NCBI GenBank assembly: GCA_023449855.1 | Contig: JAEXHR010000176.1 | Location: forward strand, 1 to 49,877 | Direction: 5' to 3' | DNA from: Pseudomonadota bacterium | Lineage (GTDB): Bacteria; Pseudomonadota; Alphaproteobacteria; Rhizobiales; Xanthobacteraceae | DNA length: 49,877 nt | Shown here: positions 35,792 through 42,561 of the stretch, piece after piece | How positions within the stretch are numbered: position 1 is the stretch's first letter | Layout: the number at the start of each line of letters is the position of its first letter | Position numbers and translations under genes: made by a program | The notes under the pieces: model-generated | What the model saw: the letters and a program-made list of their open reading frames with translations, nothing else | The model's database searches: none | Told to the model about the DNA's origin: nothing

Positions 35792-35987
35792 CCATTTCGA
35801 TATTGCCCTGGACAAGGGTGAGCAGAAGCCAGGAAACCGCGCGCGCGCCCTCGGTGTAACCGTTAGGACGGGCGAGGACGCTGCGCGTCACCTGAAGCAG
35901 GCGCAGGACTCGCTCAACAAAATCCGTGCAAAGCAGGCTGAGCGTCAAAGGCAGGCTGAGCTTCAAAAGAAGCTTGAGCACGCCTGA
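35778..35987 (+). CDS. Small coiled-coil hypothetical protein
   Basis: A 69-residue charged protein. The N-terminal half is loosely structured (SLRDHFDIALDKGEQKPGN). The C-terminal half is a helix of heptad character, rich in Gln, Lys and Glu (HLKQAQDSLNKIRAKQAE, then RQRQAELQKKLEHA). AGGAG lies seven bases before the ATG. It overlaps the end of the upstream gene and is followed by a clear terminator, so the two form a transcription unit. Function unknown; a small accessory or structural protein is possible. Confidence 0.7.
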   Translation: MSLRDHFDIALDKGEQKPGNRARALGVTVRTGEDAARHLKQAQDSLNKIRAKQAERQRQAELQKKLEHA

Positions 35988-36009
35988 TCTCGCAGTTTCC
36001 AAACGTCGC

Positions 36010-36035
36010 AAGGCCGCCCGGTAGGCGGCCTTTTT
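36010..36035 (+). terminator. Rho-independent terminator
   Basis: A nine-base stem, AAGGCCGCC / GGCGGCCTT, with the loop CGGTA runs into five T (36031-36035) and then ATTT. It closes the two-gene unit ending at 35987. Confidence 0.93.
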
Positions 36036-36091
36036 ATTTGACTCTCAAGTTCTCTTTTTGTTCTATGGGGCCATCTTCAGGGGTATGGCTC

Positions 36092-36349
36092 ATGACACTC
36101 GACCAAATCAAGGCCGAGATCGCCCGCATGCGCGTGCAGATCAAACGGCAACAGCGTGATATTTTAGATCTTCAGCGGGCGGGCATTGGCACCACGTCCG
36201 CCATCGCCCTGCTGGAGCGCATGCAGGACAAGGTGGATGGGCTGATCGGTGAGCGGAATCGATTGACCGGTGAGGCGAGGGGCCGCGACCAACGCAGCTA
36301 CATCGGCGGCAAGACCATCAAGGGCACTCCTTCGTACCGCAGGATGTGA
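36092..36349 (+). CDS. Small conserved-type hypothetical protein, coiled coil
   Basis: An 85-residue protein, largely one long helix (MTLDQIKAEIARMRVQIKRQ through ALLERMQDKVDGLIGERNRL) with a basic C-terminus (TIKGTPSYRRM). I start it at the ATG at 36092, since the 18 residues before it in the same frame are unlike a protein N-terminus. Its stop overlaps the next gene's start (TGATG). Short proteins of this pattern occur often in rhizobial mobile regions; no function is known to me. Confidence 0.65.
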   Translation: MTLDQIKAEIARMRVQIKRQQRDILDLQRAGIGTTSAIALLERMQDKVDGLIGERNRLTGEARGRDQRSYIGGKTIKGTPSYRRM

Positions 36350-36525
36350 TGGATAACCTTCAGCGTTTCCCGGCGCCGTGGGTGGTGGAAGAAGGCAGCG
36401 ACCAAGTTTTCAGGGTGTACGACGCGAGTGGATTTTACATCTGTTCGATCTGCCACCGCGAGGGCTAGCACGCCCGGAGCTACCACTACGCGGACGAGCA
36501 CATGAAGCGGGAAGAGGCAAGGTGA
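36349..36525 (+). pseudogene. Small gene interrupted by an in-frame TAG
   Basis: The reading frame MDNLQRFPAPWVVEEGSDQV...FYICSICHREG stops at a TAG at 36466-36468. It then continues in frame as HARSYHYADEHMKREEARR to a TGA at 36525. The start FPAPWxVEE is common to a family of tiny rhizobial proteins that end in a DEARR-like motif, so the piece after the TAG looks native. A C-to-T change of CAG to TAG explains it. It is coupled to the preceding gene by TGATG. The Cys32-x2-Cys35 and following His residues might have formed a small metal site. Either a 39-residue product is made or the gene is dead. Confidence 0.5.
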
Positions 36526-36606
36526 TGGGGTGACAGGGCTCGACCGACGCCAGCGGAAGCGGGCATGAGTCACGCTGGATACGGCTAGCGTGGCATTGAC
36601 GGCGTG

Positions 36607-37836
36607 CTATTTCGGAACGTCGAATGCCATCACGGTCAGAACCACCTCGCGTGAGTGGTCGCTGGGGCTACCAAATACATACCGGAAGCGCGTCTCGCTT
36701 TCCTTCTCTGGCCCACGCTTTTTGTGCGGGTGCTTGTCGGTCGCTTCCATCATCGTCTTCAGTACCGCCGAGAAGTCCTTGTTGCGGTTGAAGATGACCA
36801 CTGCGGTCTTGGTGTCTCGCCAGCTGAGATAGCCAAGCAGCTGGTCGATCGTCTCTAGGAAAGCCTTTTCACCGCCCCAGAACTTGCATTCCGCGATGAA
36901 GATGTTTTTCCCGTCGATGCGGATCAGGATGTCGGTCTTGCCGGTGTAGTTGAACGTCTCGCCGGACGCGGCGCCTTGGAAGCTCCCATTGAGCTGCATC
37001 AGAAAGTGCTGGCGAATACCTTCTTCGCCAAGCGCCTCAAAGGACGACGGCGCGCGCTCCATCACGACCGCCATATTCTCCATGATGTCGAGGATCTGTT
37101 TGTACGTCTCCAGATCCAGTGTCGGTTCTGGTTTGAACGGCGCGGTGCTCTGCGGAGCAGGGCGTGGATCGATCCGCTTCGGCTTGATGGGGGCGGCAAA
37201 AGTCTGCGCGGCACCAGGTCGTGGCTTCAGATTGAAACCAAGGCTGGCGACCATGTCGCGGTCCTTCAGCAACTTGGCTTTCCTGGCCTCCACGGCGTTG
37301 CGGATGACCTGGGGGAGTGACGCGTTGAAAGGATCGGCAGTCGAGCGGTGCCAGCCAAGGTATTTCTCGATGTCCGCAATAGCGCCATCGAGTGACGCTT
37401 TCACCTGATCGGGGTTCAGATCCCGGCCAATCACGCGGACGATGACGTATTCCTTGGTAACGATCGCGCGGGGTGGCGCCGTGTCGAACGTGGACGGTCT
37501 GATGAAGAAGAAGTCCTTGTCGCCCTCAAACGGGATCGACAGCTCGACAATCGTGCCGGTGACAGAGCTGACGCCGCGACCGCCATAGTCTCTGAACTGG
37601 TCGCGTACGGGCACCTGGCCCTCCCGCTGATCGACGAATGCTTCGGCGACGGCGAGGCGCGGGACATCCAGTTGTACCCCCCGCAAGATTTCCGCCACGA
37701 GGTCTTCGGTGGGCGTCTTGAGCATACGGTCGTCATGTATGGCGGTCACGGCGCTACCGGCCTGTTGGCGGTGAGCCTCGATCACCTGGAAAGAATCGTG
37801 CTTGTAGAAAAGAAGCTCTGGCTCGCCGTGATACAT
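36607..37836 (-). CDS. PD-(D/E)XK nuclease-like protein in a TIR operon
   Basis: A 409-residue protein, last in a five-gene minus-strand operon. The C-terminal third (about 270-409) has the pattern of a restriction-endonuclease fold: GKTDILIRIDGKNIFIAECK gives Asp302, Glu316 and Lys318 (D-x13-E-x-K). IDQLLGYLSWRD and AVVIFNRNKDFS follow as later elements. The first 190 residues (AHRQQAGSAVTAIHD, then DFFFIRPSTFDTAPPR) form a separate domain I cannot name, joined by a Pro-rich linker (about 210-235). A role in DNA cleavage is inferred. AGGG lies about ten bases before the ATG, and 22 bases separate it from the TIR gene. Confidence 0.65.
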   Translation of the reverse strand: MYHGEPELLFYKHDSFQVIEAHRQQAGSAVTAIHDDRMLKTPTEDLVAEILRGVQLDVPRLAVAEAFVDQREGQVPVRDQFRDYGGRGVSSVTGTIVELSIPFEGDKDFFFIRPSTFDTAPPRAIVTKEYVIVRVIGRDLNPDQVKASLDGAIADIEKYLGWHRSTADPFNASLPQVIRNAVEARKAKLLKDRDMVASLGFNLKPRPGAAQTFAAPIKPKRIDPRPAPQSTAPFKPEPTLDLETYKQILDIMENMAVVMERAPSSFEALGEEGIRQHFLMQLNGSFQGAASGETFNYTGKTDILIRIDGKNIFIAECKFWGGEKAFLETIDQLLGYLSWRDTKTAVVIFNRNKDFSAVLKTMMEATDKHPHKKRGPEKESETRFRYVFGSPSDHSREVVLTVMAFDVPK

Positions 37837-37858
37837 AAGTTGCCCTGTGCGCCGTGAC

Positions 37859-38677
37859 TTATCGGTCGAAGTTGCCCTCTGTTAACCACGAGGTGCCCGT
37901 GGTCTCCACCTTGAATTTCAGCTTTGTCTTCAGGCGCTGAGCAAGTTCCTTCCGGGATGTGGAGCTTCCCGAGAGGTGCAGGATGTGCATGCCATCGATG
38001 TCGCTCAGCTTGCGGACTTCTCCGACCTGGACGATGAGCGTCTTTTCCGGATGGGCGCCCAAAGCTAGGCCCGCTTCGAACATCACGTTGGGTCGCGACT
38101 GCGGCTCAACCTTGATGCCATTCTTCTTCTCTTGCTTCGTCGCAAACTTAGCTTTGATCTTGGCGCCTTCGTCGGGAGAAAACATGACCAGCACGCCCTG
38201 GGCCTGCTTCATCACGTTTTTCACAATCTGTGTGATATTCGGATTTGCTCCGCGGGCATCGGCAACAGCTTGGCTGAACTCCCTCGCATTGATGCCGATC
38301 GCTCTGAGGAAGGCGAATATATCCTCGTTGAGCTTAGTGTCGCGGCCGTGCACGACAAAGATGGTATTGTTGCGGGTCGTCTTCACCGGTTTCGCAGGAG
38401 CATGTGCACGAGGCGTAGCTCTTGCGGGCTGCGCGGAGACGATGGGTGCCGCCGGAGCGCGAGCTGGAGCCGCGCCTCGCATTTCTTCGCGGTCCCCATC
38501 TTTGATATAGCGTTGAAACCCAACGCCGTGCTCTCGCGCCACGAGCAGCGACGCTACGTGACTGCTGACATGAGCGTCGTCGGCCTTCTCCTGGATAAGC
38601 GCGTAAATGCGCTTATTGCTCACGCCCAGCTTCGCCATCAGCTTTTGCAGGAGCGCAGGGTTGATCTTGCTCGCCAT
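37859..38677 (-). CDS. TIR-like nucleotide-binding protein (PF10137 type)
   Basis: A 272-residue protein with a TIR-like domain of the CAP12/Pycsar-effector kind at about 103-260. The first strand and loop is TIFVVHGRDTKLNEDI (residues 105-120), then NPNITQIVKNVM, VLVMFSPDEGA and RPNVMFEAGLALG, where Glu201 is the candidate catalytic glutamate. The N-terminal 60 residues (LMAKLGVSNKRIYALIQE) form a small helical domain seen in relatives, joined by an Ala/Pro linker (68-100). Family members can cleave NAD+ when activated by a signal or by filament formation. Its start overlaps the stop of the small HTH gene (TAATG). A matching nucleotide cyclase is not visible nearby. Confidence 0.82.
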   Translation of the reverse strand: MASKINPALLQKLMAKLGVSNKRIYALIQEKADDAHVSSHVASLLVAREHGVGFQRYIKDGDREEMRGAAPARAPAAPIVSAQPARATPRAHAPAKPVKTTRNNTIFVVHGRDTKLNEDIFAFLRAIGINAREFSQAVADARGANPNITQIVKNVMKQAQGVLVMFSPDEGAKIKAKFATKQEKKNGIKVEPQSRPNVMFEAGLALGAHPEKTLIVQVGEVRKLSDIDGMHILHLSGSSTSRKELAQRLKTKLKFKVETTGTSWLTEGNFDR

Positions 38678-38928
38678 TATTTTGACTTCGCCTTTTTCTT
38701 CTTTGAGCCCTGCTTTTTTCGCTGGAAGCGTACTTGCCGGACATAGGAATCGTAGACGCCCAAAATGCTGGTGATCTCCTTGGACGTGAAGCCGATGCCG
38801 TCCAACATGAGGGCAGCGTCTTCTTGCTTCATTTCCCTGGCGACGTAGGCCGCCAGTAGACCGGCGATCTTGTCCATCACGTCTACCTTCGGCGTATCAT
38901 CGCTAGCGCTTCTTTTTCGCGGTGCCAC
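38677..38928 (-). CDS. Small HTH-like protein C of a three-gene set
   Basis: An 83-residue basic protein. The core (MDKIAGLLAAYVAREMKQED then ALMLDGIGFTSKEITSILGV) ends in a sigma-region-4-like helix-turn-helix, followed by a recognition-like helix YDSYVRQVRFQ and a Lys-rich tail (KKQGSKKKKAKSK). It resembles the two proteins encoded just upstream in order, length and tail. The GTG start at 38928 has AGGGGG about eight bases upstream. It overlaps the upstream small gene by 26 bases and the TIR start by one. A DNA-binding or structural role is inferred. Confidence 0.75.
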   Translation of the reverse strand: MAPRKRSASDDTPKVDVMDKIAGLLAAYVAREMKQEDAALMLDGIGFTSKEITSILGVYDSYVRQVRFQRKKQGSKKKKAKSK

Positions 38929-39163
38929 CCTTAGCCCCCTTCTTGTTTTCGCGCTGACGCATGTTCGTTTTTACGGAGTTACCGGTAGAGCCCATCATCA
39001 CCGCAGCTTCGTCAGTGCTGAAGCCGAGGCGCTCTAAGAATTGCACCTTCGCGATGAGATCTGGCTTCTCCTCTCCCTCACTGCGTGTGAATTCCTGCAC
39101 ACAAAGATAGGAGAGGGCCTTGCCGATGACCTCAAGCCACTTGCTATCGCTTTCTTGCGCCAC
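38903..39163 (-). CDS. Small HTH-like protein B of a three-gene set
   Basis: An 86-residue protein with the plan of its two neighbours: a helical start (WLEVIGKALSYLCVQEF), then VQFLERLGFSTDEAAVMMGST as helix-turn-helix, a SVKTNMRQRENK helix, and a basic tail (GAKGGTAKKKR). The GTG start at 39163 has AGGGAG seven bases upstream. It overlaps protein A's gene by 20 bases and protein C's by 26. Conserved features shared with A are W-L-x-VIG, LxYLC and K-V-x-FLExLG, so A and B are clear tandem paralogues. Confidence 0.78.
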   Translation of the reverse strand: MAQESDSKWLEVIGKALSYLCVQEFTRSEGEEKPDLIAKVQFLERLGFSTDEAAVMMGSTGNSVKTNMRQRENKKGAKGGTAKKKR

Positions 39164-39389
39164 GCTTCGCTCCCTGTGCTTTCATGACGCGAACCGACTC
39201 GGGACTACTCCCAGCGGCGCTCGCTGCGTCCTTCGACGGCACGCCCAAACCCTCTAGGAATTTGACCTTCTTCAGCACGCTGTCGGCTTTGTCGGGATTT
39301 TTCTCGGCGAACTTCTCTAGGCAGAGATATGCCAACGCGTTGCCAATCACTGGAAGCCAGGTGGCCTCCGCGCTCTTATCGTGTGACAC
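39144..39389 (-). CDS. Small HTH-like protein A of a three-gene set
   Basis: An 81-residue protein, first in the five-gene minus-strand operon. WLPVIGNALAYLCLEKF is followed by KVKFLEGLGVPSKDAASAAG (helix-turn-helix), SPESVRVMKAQ and a basic end (GAKRGARKR). I chose the GTG at 39389 because GAGGG sits seven bases upstream; a TTG at 39395 would be too close to it. The stop lies within protein B's gene. The promoter should lie in 39390-39581, where I see no confident boxes. Confidence 0.75.
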   Translation of the reverse strand: MSHDKSAEATWLPVIGNALAYLCLEKFAEKNPDKADSVLKKVKFLEGLGVPSKDAASAAGSSPESVRVMKAQGAKRGARKR

Positions 39390-39581
39390 GTTCAAACCCT
39401 CAAATCGAAAATTAGTAGGATCTAGCGAATCAGTGAGGATAACTACTCAATCCGAAATACAATGGATCTGAGGGGGCGGAAGCTAACAAAAGCGGGTTAT
39501 CCACGTTTCCCCGTGATCGGTGAATAACTGTTGGGCAGTAGTAAGTGTGATTTCGCAATCGCGAGCAGCGCGAGGGATGTA

Positions 39582-39962
39582 TTACTTCCTTAGCCTTGAG
39601 ATGAGCTGCCGCTGGCCGTCTTTCAAGGCGACGTACCAGTTATTCCAGGCATTCTCGACGTTGCTATGGATAGTTCGGCTAAGCTGATTGAGCGAATTAC
39701 ACTTCGCGCCGTTGTCGGTGCGGACTAGAAAGCCGTCGTTGGCCGTAGCCCGATATTCTTTCCCTTTGTAGGTCCGGAAGATCTGCTGGCCCTCTTTCAG
39801 CTCCACCCCGTGGCGCGGATCTGCCCAGCCGACACGATTGGATGCGGGGCTAGCCTCTTTCTCGCGTGAGATACTCAGGGGGGGTGACCCGCCAGTTTGT
39901 GATAACGTCGTGTGCAGGGATGCGCGTCCGTCCTCTGCTGGGGGACTTGAAAATCTCTTCAT
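39582..39962 (-). CDS. RAMA-domain-like protein
   Basis: A 126-residue protein. After a polar, probably disordered N-terminus (KRFSSPPAEDGRASL), residues about 55-115 match the RAMA (restriction-enzyme/adenine-methylase associated) pattern. The pieces are LKEGQQIFRTYKGKEYRATA, DGFLVRTDNGAKCNSLNQLS and NAWNNWYV. RAMA modules occur fused to methylases and nucleases and are thought to sense modified DNA. Here the domain stands alone. The ATG at 39962 has CGGAG about nine bases upstream. It lies upstream of the HTH-TIR operon on the same strand, with about 190 bases between, so it may or may not belong to it. Confidence 0.6.
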   Translation of the reverse strand: MKRFSSPPAEDGRASLHTTLSQTGGSPPLSISREKEASPASNRVGWADPRHGVELKEGQQIFRTYKGKEYRATANDGFLVRTDNGAKCNSLNQLSRTIHSNVENAWNNWYVALKDGQRQLISRLRK

Positions 39963-40363
39963 GGGCAAAACTCCGCGGCTCGGTTTTGATCCGTAGATAA
40001 GACCCAAAAGAAAGAGCTCGTTGACGAGACGTCGCGTAGGAAGCTGCTGCTATTCTCATGTTGAGAACCTCGAAACCGCTATCAAATTTAATACGTAACT
40101 CTGTGCCGAGCAGCAGTAGACATTCGACTGATGCACTGACTGCGCTTAGTCTTCGATGAGCTGTTCACTTACGCGAGGGATCGTCACCGAAGGCCGGGAC
40201 TATGGCCCGGCGCGCCTGCGCGTAGAGTCCGGTCAGCCAGCTGACGCGATCTAATGTTGGCTATCCCATCAACCACTGTGGAAAAGAACAATTAAAGTGC
40301 TCGTTGGGGTTGCGTATTGTTTCTGTTCTTTATATGTTCTCTCTGTGATGTGGGGGAGAATAA
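39963..40363. other. A/T-rich divergent intergenic region
   Basis: About 400 bases lie between the divergent RAMA-like gene and the TIR/caspase operon. No coding frame here has a ribosome site with protein-like composition. It contains an imperfect GCCGGGAC-TAT-GGCCCGGC hairpin at about 40193-40211 and must hold two outward promoters. Confidence 0.6.
40310..40338 (+). promoter_or_regulatory. Candidate promoter of the TIR/caspase operon
   Basis: TTGCGT (40310-40315) and TATGTT (40333-40338) are spaced by 17 bases in a markedly A/T-rich stretch. They lie 25 bases before the ATG at 40364, which itself has GGGGGAG seven bases upstream. The boxes are weak matches to the vegetative consensus. Confidence 0.3.
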
Positions 40364-40846
40364 ATGCCAGTCAAGGTATTCATTTCGCATAAGAACGAAG
40401 ACGCCGTGCAGGCTTCAAGAATTGCCAACTATCTCATGGTGAACGGGCTTGAAGTTTATCTAGACGTTATCGATGCCCAGCTCGGTAGAAGCGGGCCCGA
40501 TCTTGCGGAATATATCCGGGCACAGCTCGACAAGTGCACACAGTCGCTTGCAGTCATAAGCGCTCGAACGCAGGCATCCTGGTGGGTGCCTTGGGAAATC
40601 GGTGTCGCTACCGAGAAAGAGCGCTTTCTCGCATCGTTCATATCCGACAACGCTTCCGTTCCAGAGTATCTGGCGAAGTGGCCGTACATGCGGACGCAGC
40701 CGGATCTGGACAAGTATATCCAGGAGTCAAAACGGGCCGAGTTGCTCGTCGAAAGCCAAATCCAAAAAGGTTATCGCAGCACGGCACGAGGAACGGCATT
40801 TCGGTCGTTCCATACTTCAATGAAAGCGGCGTTGCGGCAGCCGTAG
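40364..40846 (+). CDS. TIR-domain protein (first gene of TIR/caspase operon)
   Basis: A 160-residue single-domain TIR protein. It has KVFISHKNED (box 1, residues 4-13), GLEVYLDVID (about 28-37), an AEYIRAQLDKCTQSLAVIS strand-helix and WWVPWEIGVATE with the candidate NADase glutamate Glu78. The C-terminal part (YMRTQPDLDKYIQES, GTAFRSFHTSMKAAL) is helical. TIR proteins in Thoeris systems turn NAD+ into cyclic ADP-ribose-type signals on phage infection, and this one is a candidate sensor/synthase. A strong ribosome site precedes it. Twenty-three bases separate it from the second TIR gene. It differs from the classical ThsB type, which the next gene fits better. Confidence 0.85.
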   Translation: MPVKVFISHKNEDAVQASRIANYLMVNGLEVYLDVIDAQLGRSGPDLAEYIRAQLDKCTQSLAVISARTQASWWVPWEIGVATEKERFLASFISDNASVPEYLAKWPYMRTQPDLDKYIQESKRAELLVESQIQKGYRSTARGTAFRSFHTSMKAALRQP

Positions 40847-40869
40847 GTTTTGATCACGGAGAACGGTAG

Positions 40870-41241
40870 ATGGCTGATAAAAAAGTTATTTTCATTGCCT
40901 TCGCGATTGAAGACGAAACGCAGCGCGATTTTCTGAAAGGACAATCGCTTCACCCTCGCGCGCCGTACGAGTTCGTCGATATGTCGGTGAAGCAGGCGTA
41001 TGACAGCGGTTGGAAAGATAAGGTCAGAACGAGGATTCGTCGTTCGGACGGAGTAATTGTTCTCGTCAGCAAGAACTCCAAGGCGTCCACGGGACAGAAA
41101 TGGGAGATCGAGTGCGCAAGAGAAGAACGTAAAAAGATTAGGGGGATTTGGGCCTATGCGAGCGATCGTACTGAAATACAGGGCGTAACGACCCACACCT
41201 GGAGCGACGCCAACATCAGCAACTTCATCGACTCTCTTTAG
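40870..41241 (+). CDS. MTH538/ThsB-like TIR protein
   Basis: A 123-residue protein of the short TIR-like MTH538 (DUF1863, PF08937) type, the class that includes ThsB of Thoeris. It shows VIFIAFAIEDETQRDFLKGQ, a FVDMS strand, WKDKVRTRIRRSDGVIVLVS, and GQKWEIECAREE with candidate catalytic Glu79. ThsB enzymes make cyclic ADP-ribose isomers that switch on the cognate effector. The next gene, eight bases downstream, encodes a caspase-like protease, the likely effector. No extra domain, signal or membrane segment is present. Confidence 0.87.
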   Translation: MADKKVIFIAFAIEDETQRDFLKGQSLHPRAPYEFVDMSVKQAYDSGWKDKVRTRIRRSDGVIVLVSKNSKASTGQKWEIECAREERKKIRGIWAYASDRTEIQGVTTHTWSDANISNFIDSL

Positions 41242-41249
41242 GAGCGGTC

Positions 41250-42245
41250 ATGCGCAAGGCCCTAATTGTCGGTATAGATCACTATCAGGACATCACGCCG
41301 CTGAGAGGGTGCGTGAATGACGCTAATTCTGTTGCTGCTGTACTAGGTCGTCATGCCGACGGCGCCATCAACTTCGCCACGCCAAAGGTGCTTACAGCTA
41401 CTGGCGTACACAACCTGGTTTCTCGCAAAATGCTCCGCGACTCGATTGAGGCGCTTTTTGCGGATGAATCCGAAATCGCGCTGCTGTATTTTGCGGGGCA
41501 CGGTTACGTCGATGAGACCGGCGGTTTTCTGTGTGCAAGCGACTGTCGGACAGGCGATGACGGTCTAGCGCTTCACGAAATAATGACATTTGCCCGGTCC
41601 TCAAAGGCGACGAATAAGATAGTCATCCTCGATAGCTGTCATGGTGGAATAGTAGGAAACCGACCAGGCGGTGGTGGAGTCGCCGAAATCAGTAACGGCA
41701 TGACTTTGCTAACCGCGTCGACTGAGGATCAATACGCGTATGAGGGGCCAAATGGAGCGCCCGGTGTGTTTACGAACCTTTTAGTGGACGCTCTTAACGG
41801 CGCCGCCGCGAACCTCGTTGGCGATGTGACACCCGGTAGTGTCTATGCGCACATCGATCAGTCGCTCGGCCCGTGGGGTGGCCAAAGGCCTGTGTTTAAG
41901 ACCAACGTGAAAAAGTTCGTTTCTCTCCGGAAGGCCGCGCCGCCAATTGCGCATGGCGAGTTGTTACAGCTTGCCACGCATTTTCCGCAGTCAGGCTTCA
42001 AATTCCAGCTCGATCCATCTTTCGAGCCGGAGCGTTCGCAAGAACAGAAAGACAATCCAGCAATTCCGCCGCCAAATCCAGCGAATACAGCGACTTTCAA
42101 GATTCTCCAGAACTACGTGCGCGTAAACTTGGTGCGGCCCGTCGATGCCCCCCACATGTGGCATGCGGCGATGGAGAGTAAATCATGCGAACTCACGGTG
42201 TTGGGCGAGCACTATCGCCGTCTGGTGGCGAAAGAGCTCATATGA
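41250..42245 (+). CDS. Caspase-like (C14) protease, likely effector
   Basis: A 331-residue protein whose first 230 residues form a caspase/metacaspase p20-like domain. It has KALIVGIDHYQDITPLRGCVNDA, the catalytic His84 in YFAGHGYVDE and Cys130 in VILDSCHGG. The specificity region follows (LLTASTEDQYAYE; GVFTNLLVDAL). The C-terminal 100 residues carry a Pro-rich linker (about 270-280) and a small module (MWHAAMESKSCELTVLGEHY) that may bind the activating signal or a partner. With a ThsB-like TIR immediately upstream this matches Thoeris variants with a protease effector (reported as type IV). Activation would cause abortive proteolysis. The catalytic dyad is intact. Confidence 0.88.
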   Translation: MRKALIVGIDHYQDITPLRGCVNDANSVAAVLGRHADGAINFATPKVLTATGVHNLVSRKMLRDSIEALFADESEIALLYFAGHGYVDETGGFLCASDCRTGDDGLALHEIMTFARSSKATNKIVILDSCHGGIVGNRPGGGGVAEISNGMTLLTASTEDQYAYEGPNGAPGVFTNLLVDALNGAAANLVGDVTPGSVYAHIDQSLGPWGGQRPVFKTNVKKFVSLRKAAPPIAHGELLQLATHFPQSGFKFQLDPSFEPERSQEQKDNPAIPPPNPANTATFKILQNYVRVNLVRPVDAPHMWHAAMESKSCELTVLGEHYRRLVAKELI

Positions 42246-42264
42246 CATTTCACGAGAGCTGTTA

Positions 42265-42561
42265 GTGGATAGTTTGCAGCATCAGAAAGCTTTGGCCCAG
42301 TTGCTAGAAAAGCTTGCCTCGATTGAACACGAGCGCTGGGCACATTGGCAGAAATATATGCACGAAAAGGGCGAGTTGCTGCCTGATGGTTCACTGAAGC
42401 TGCCTGCAGAACTTGTTGGTCGTTGGCAGACACAGATTGAGACGCCCTACAACGAACTAACTGAGGGAGAGAAGGACAGCGACCGCGAGCAGGTCAGGAA
42501 ATATCTTCCGCTGCTCGAACGCTGGCTTCAAGATGCTATGAAAGGCGAAAGAGGTGAGTGA
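42265..42561 (+). CDS. RyR-domain small protein
   Basis: A 98-residue protein that fits the ryanodine-receptor (RyR) repeat: LASIEHERWAHWQKYMHE, then PAELVGRWQTQIETPYNELT and EGEKDSDREQVRKYLPLL. Bacterial and phage RyR domains are suspected to bind nucleotides or cyclic-nucleotide signals. I chose the GTG at 42265, with GAGAG about ten bases upstream, 19 bases after the caspase stop. The frame is open further upstream into the caspase gene, but that part is not protein-like. It overlaps the next gene by eight bases. Its presence inside a TIR/caspase operon suggests a signal-binding or scaffold role (inference). Confidence 0.72.
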   Translation: MDSLQHQKALAQLLEKLASIEHERWAHWQKYMHEKGELLPDGSLKLPAELVGRWQTQIETPYNELTEGEKDSDREQVRKYLPLLERWLQDAMKGERGE

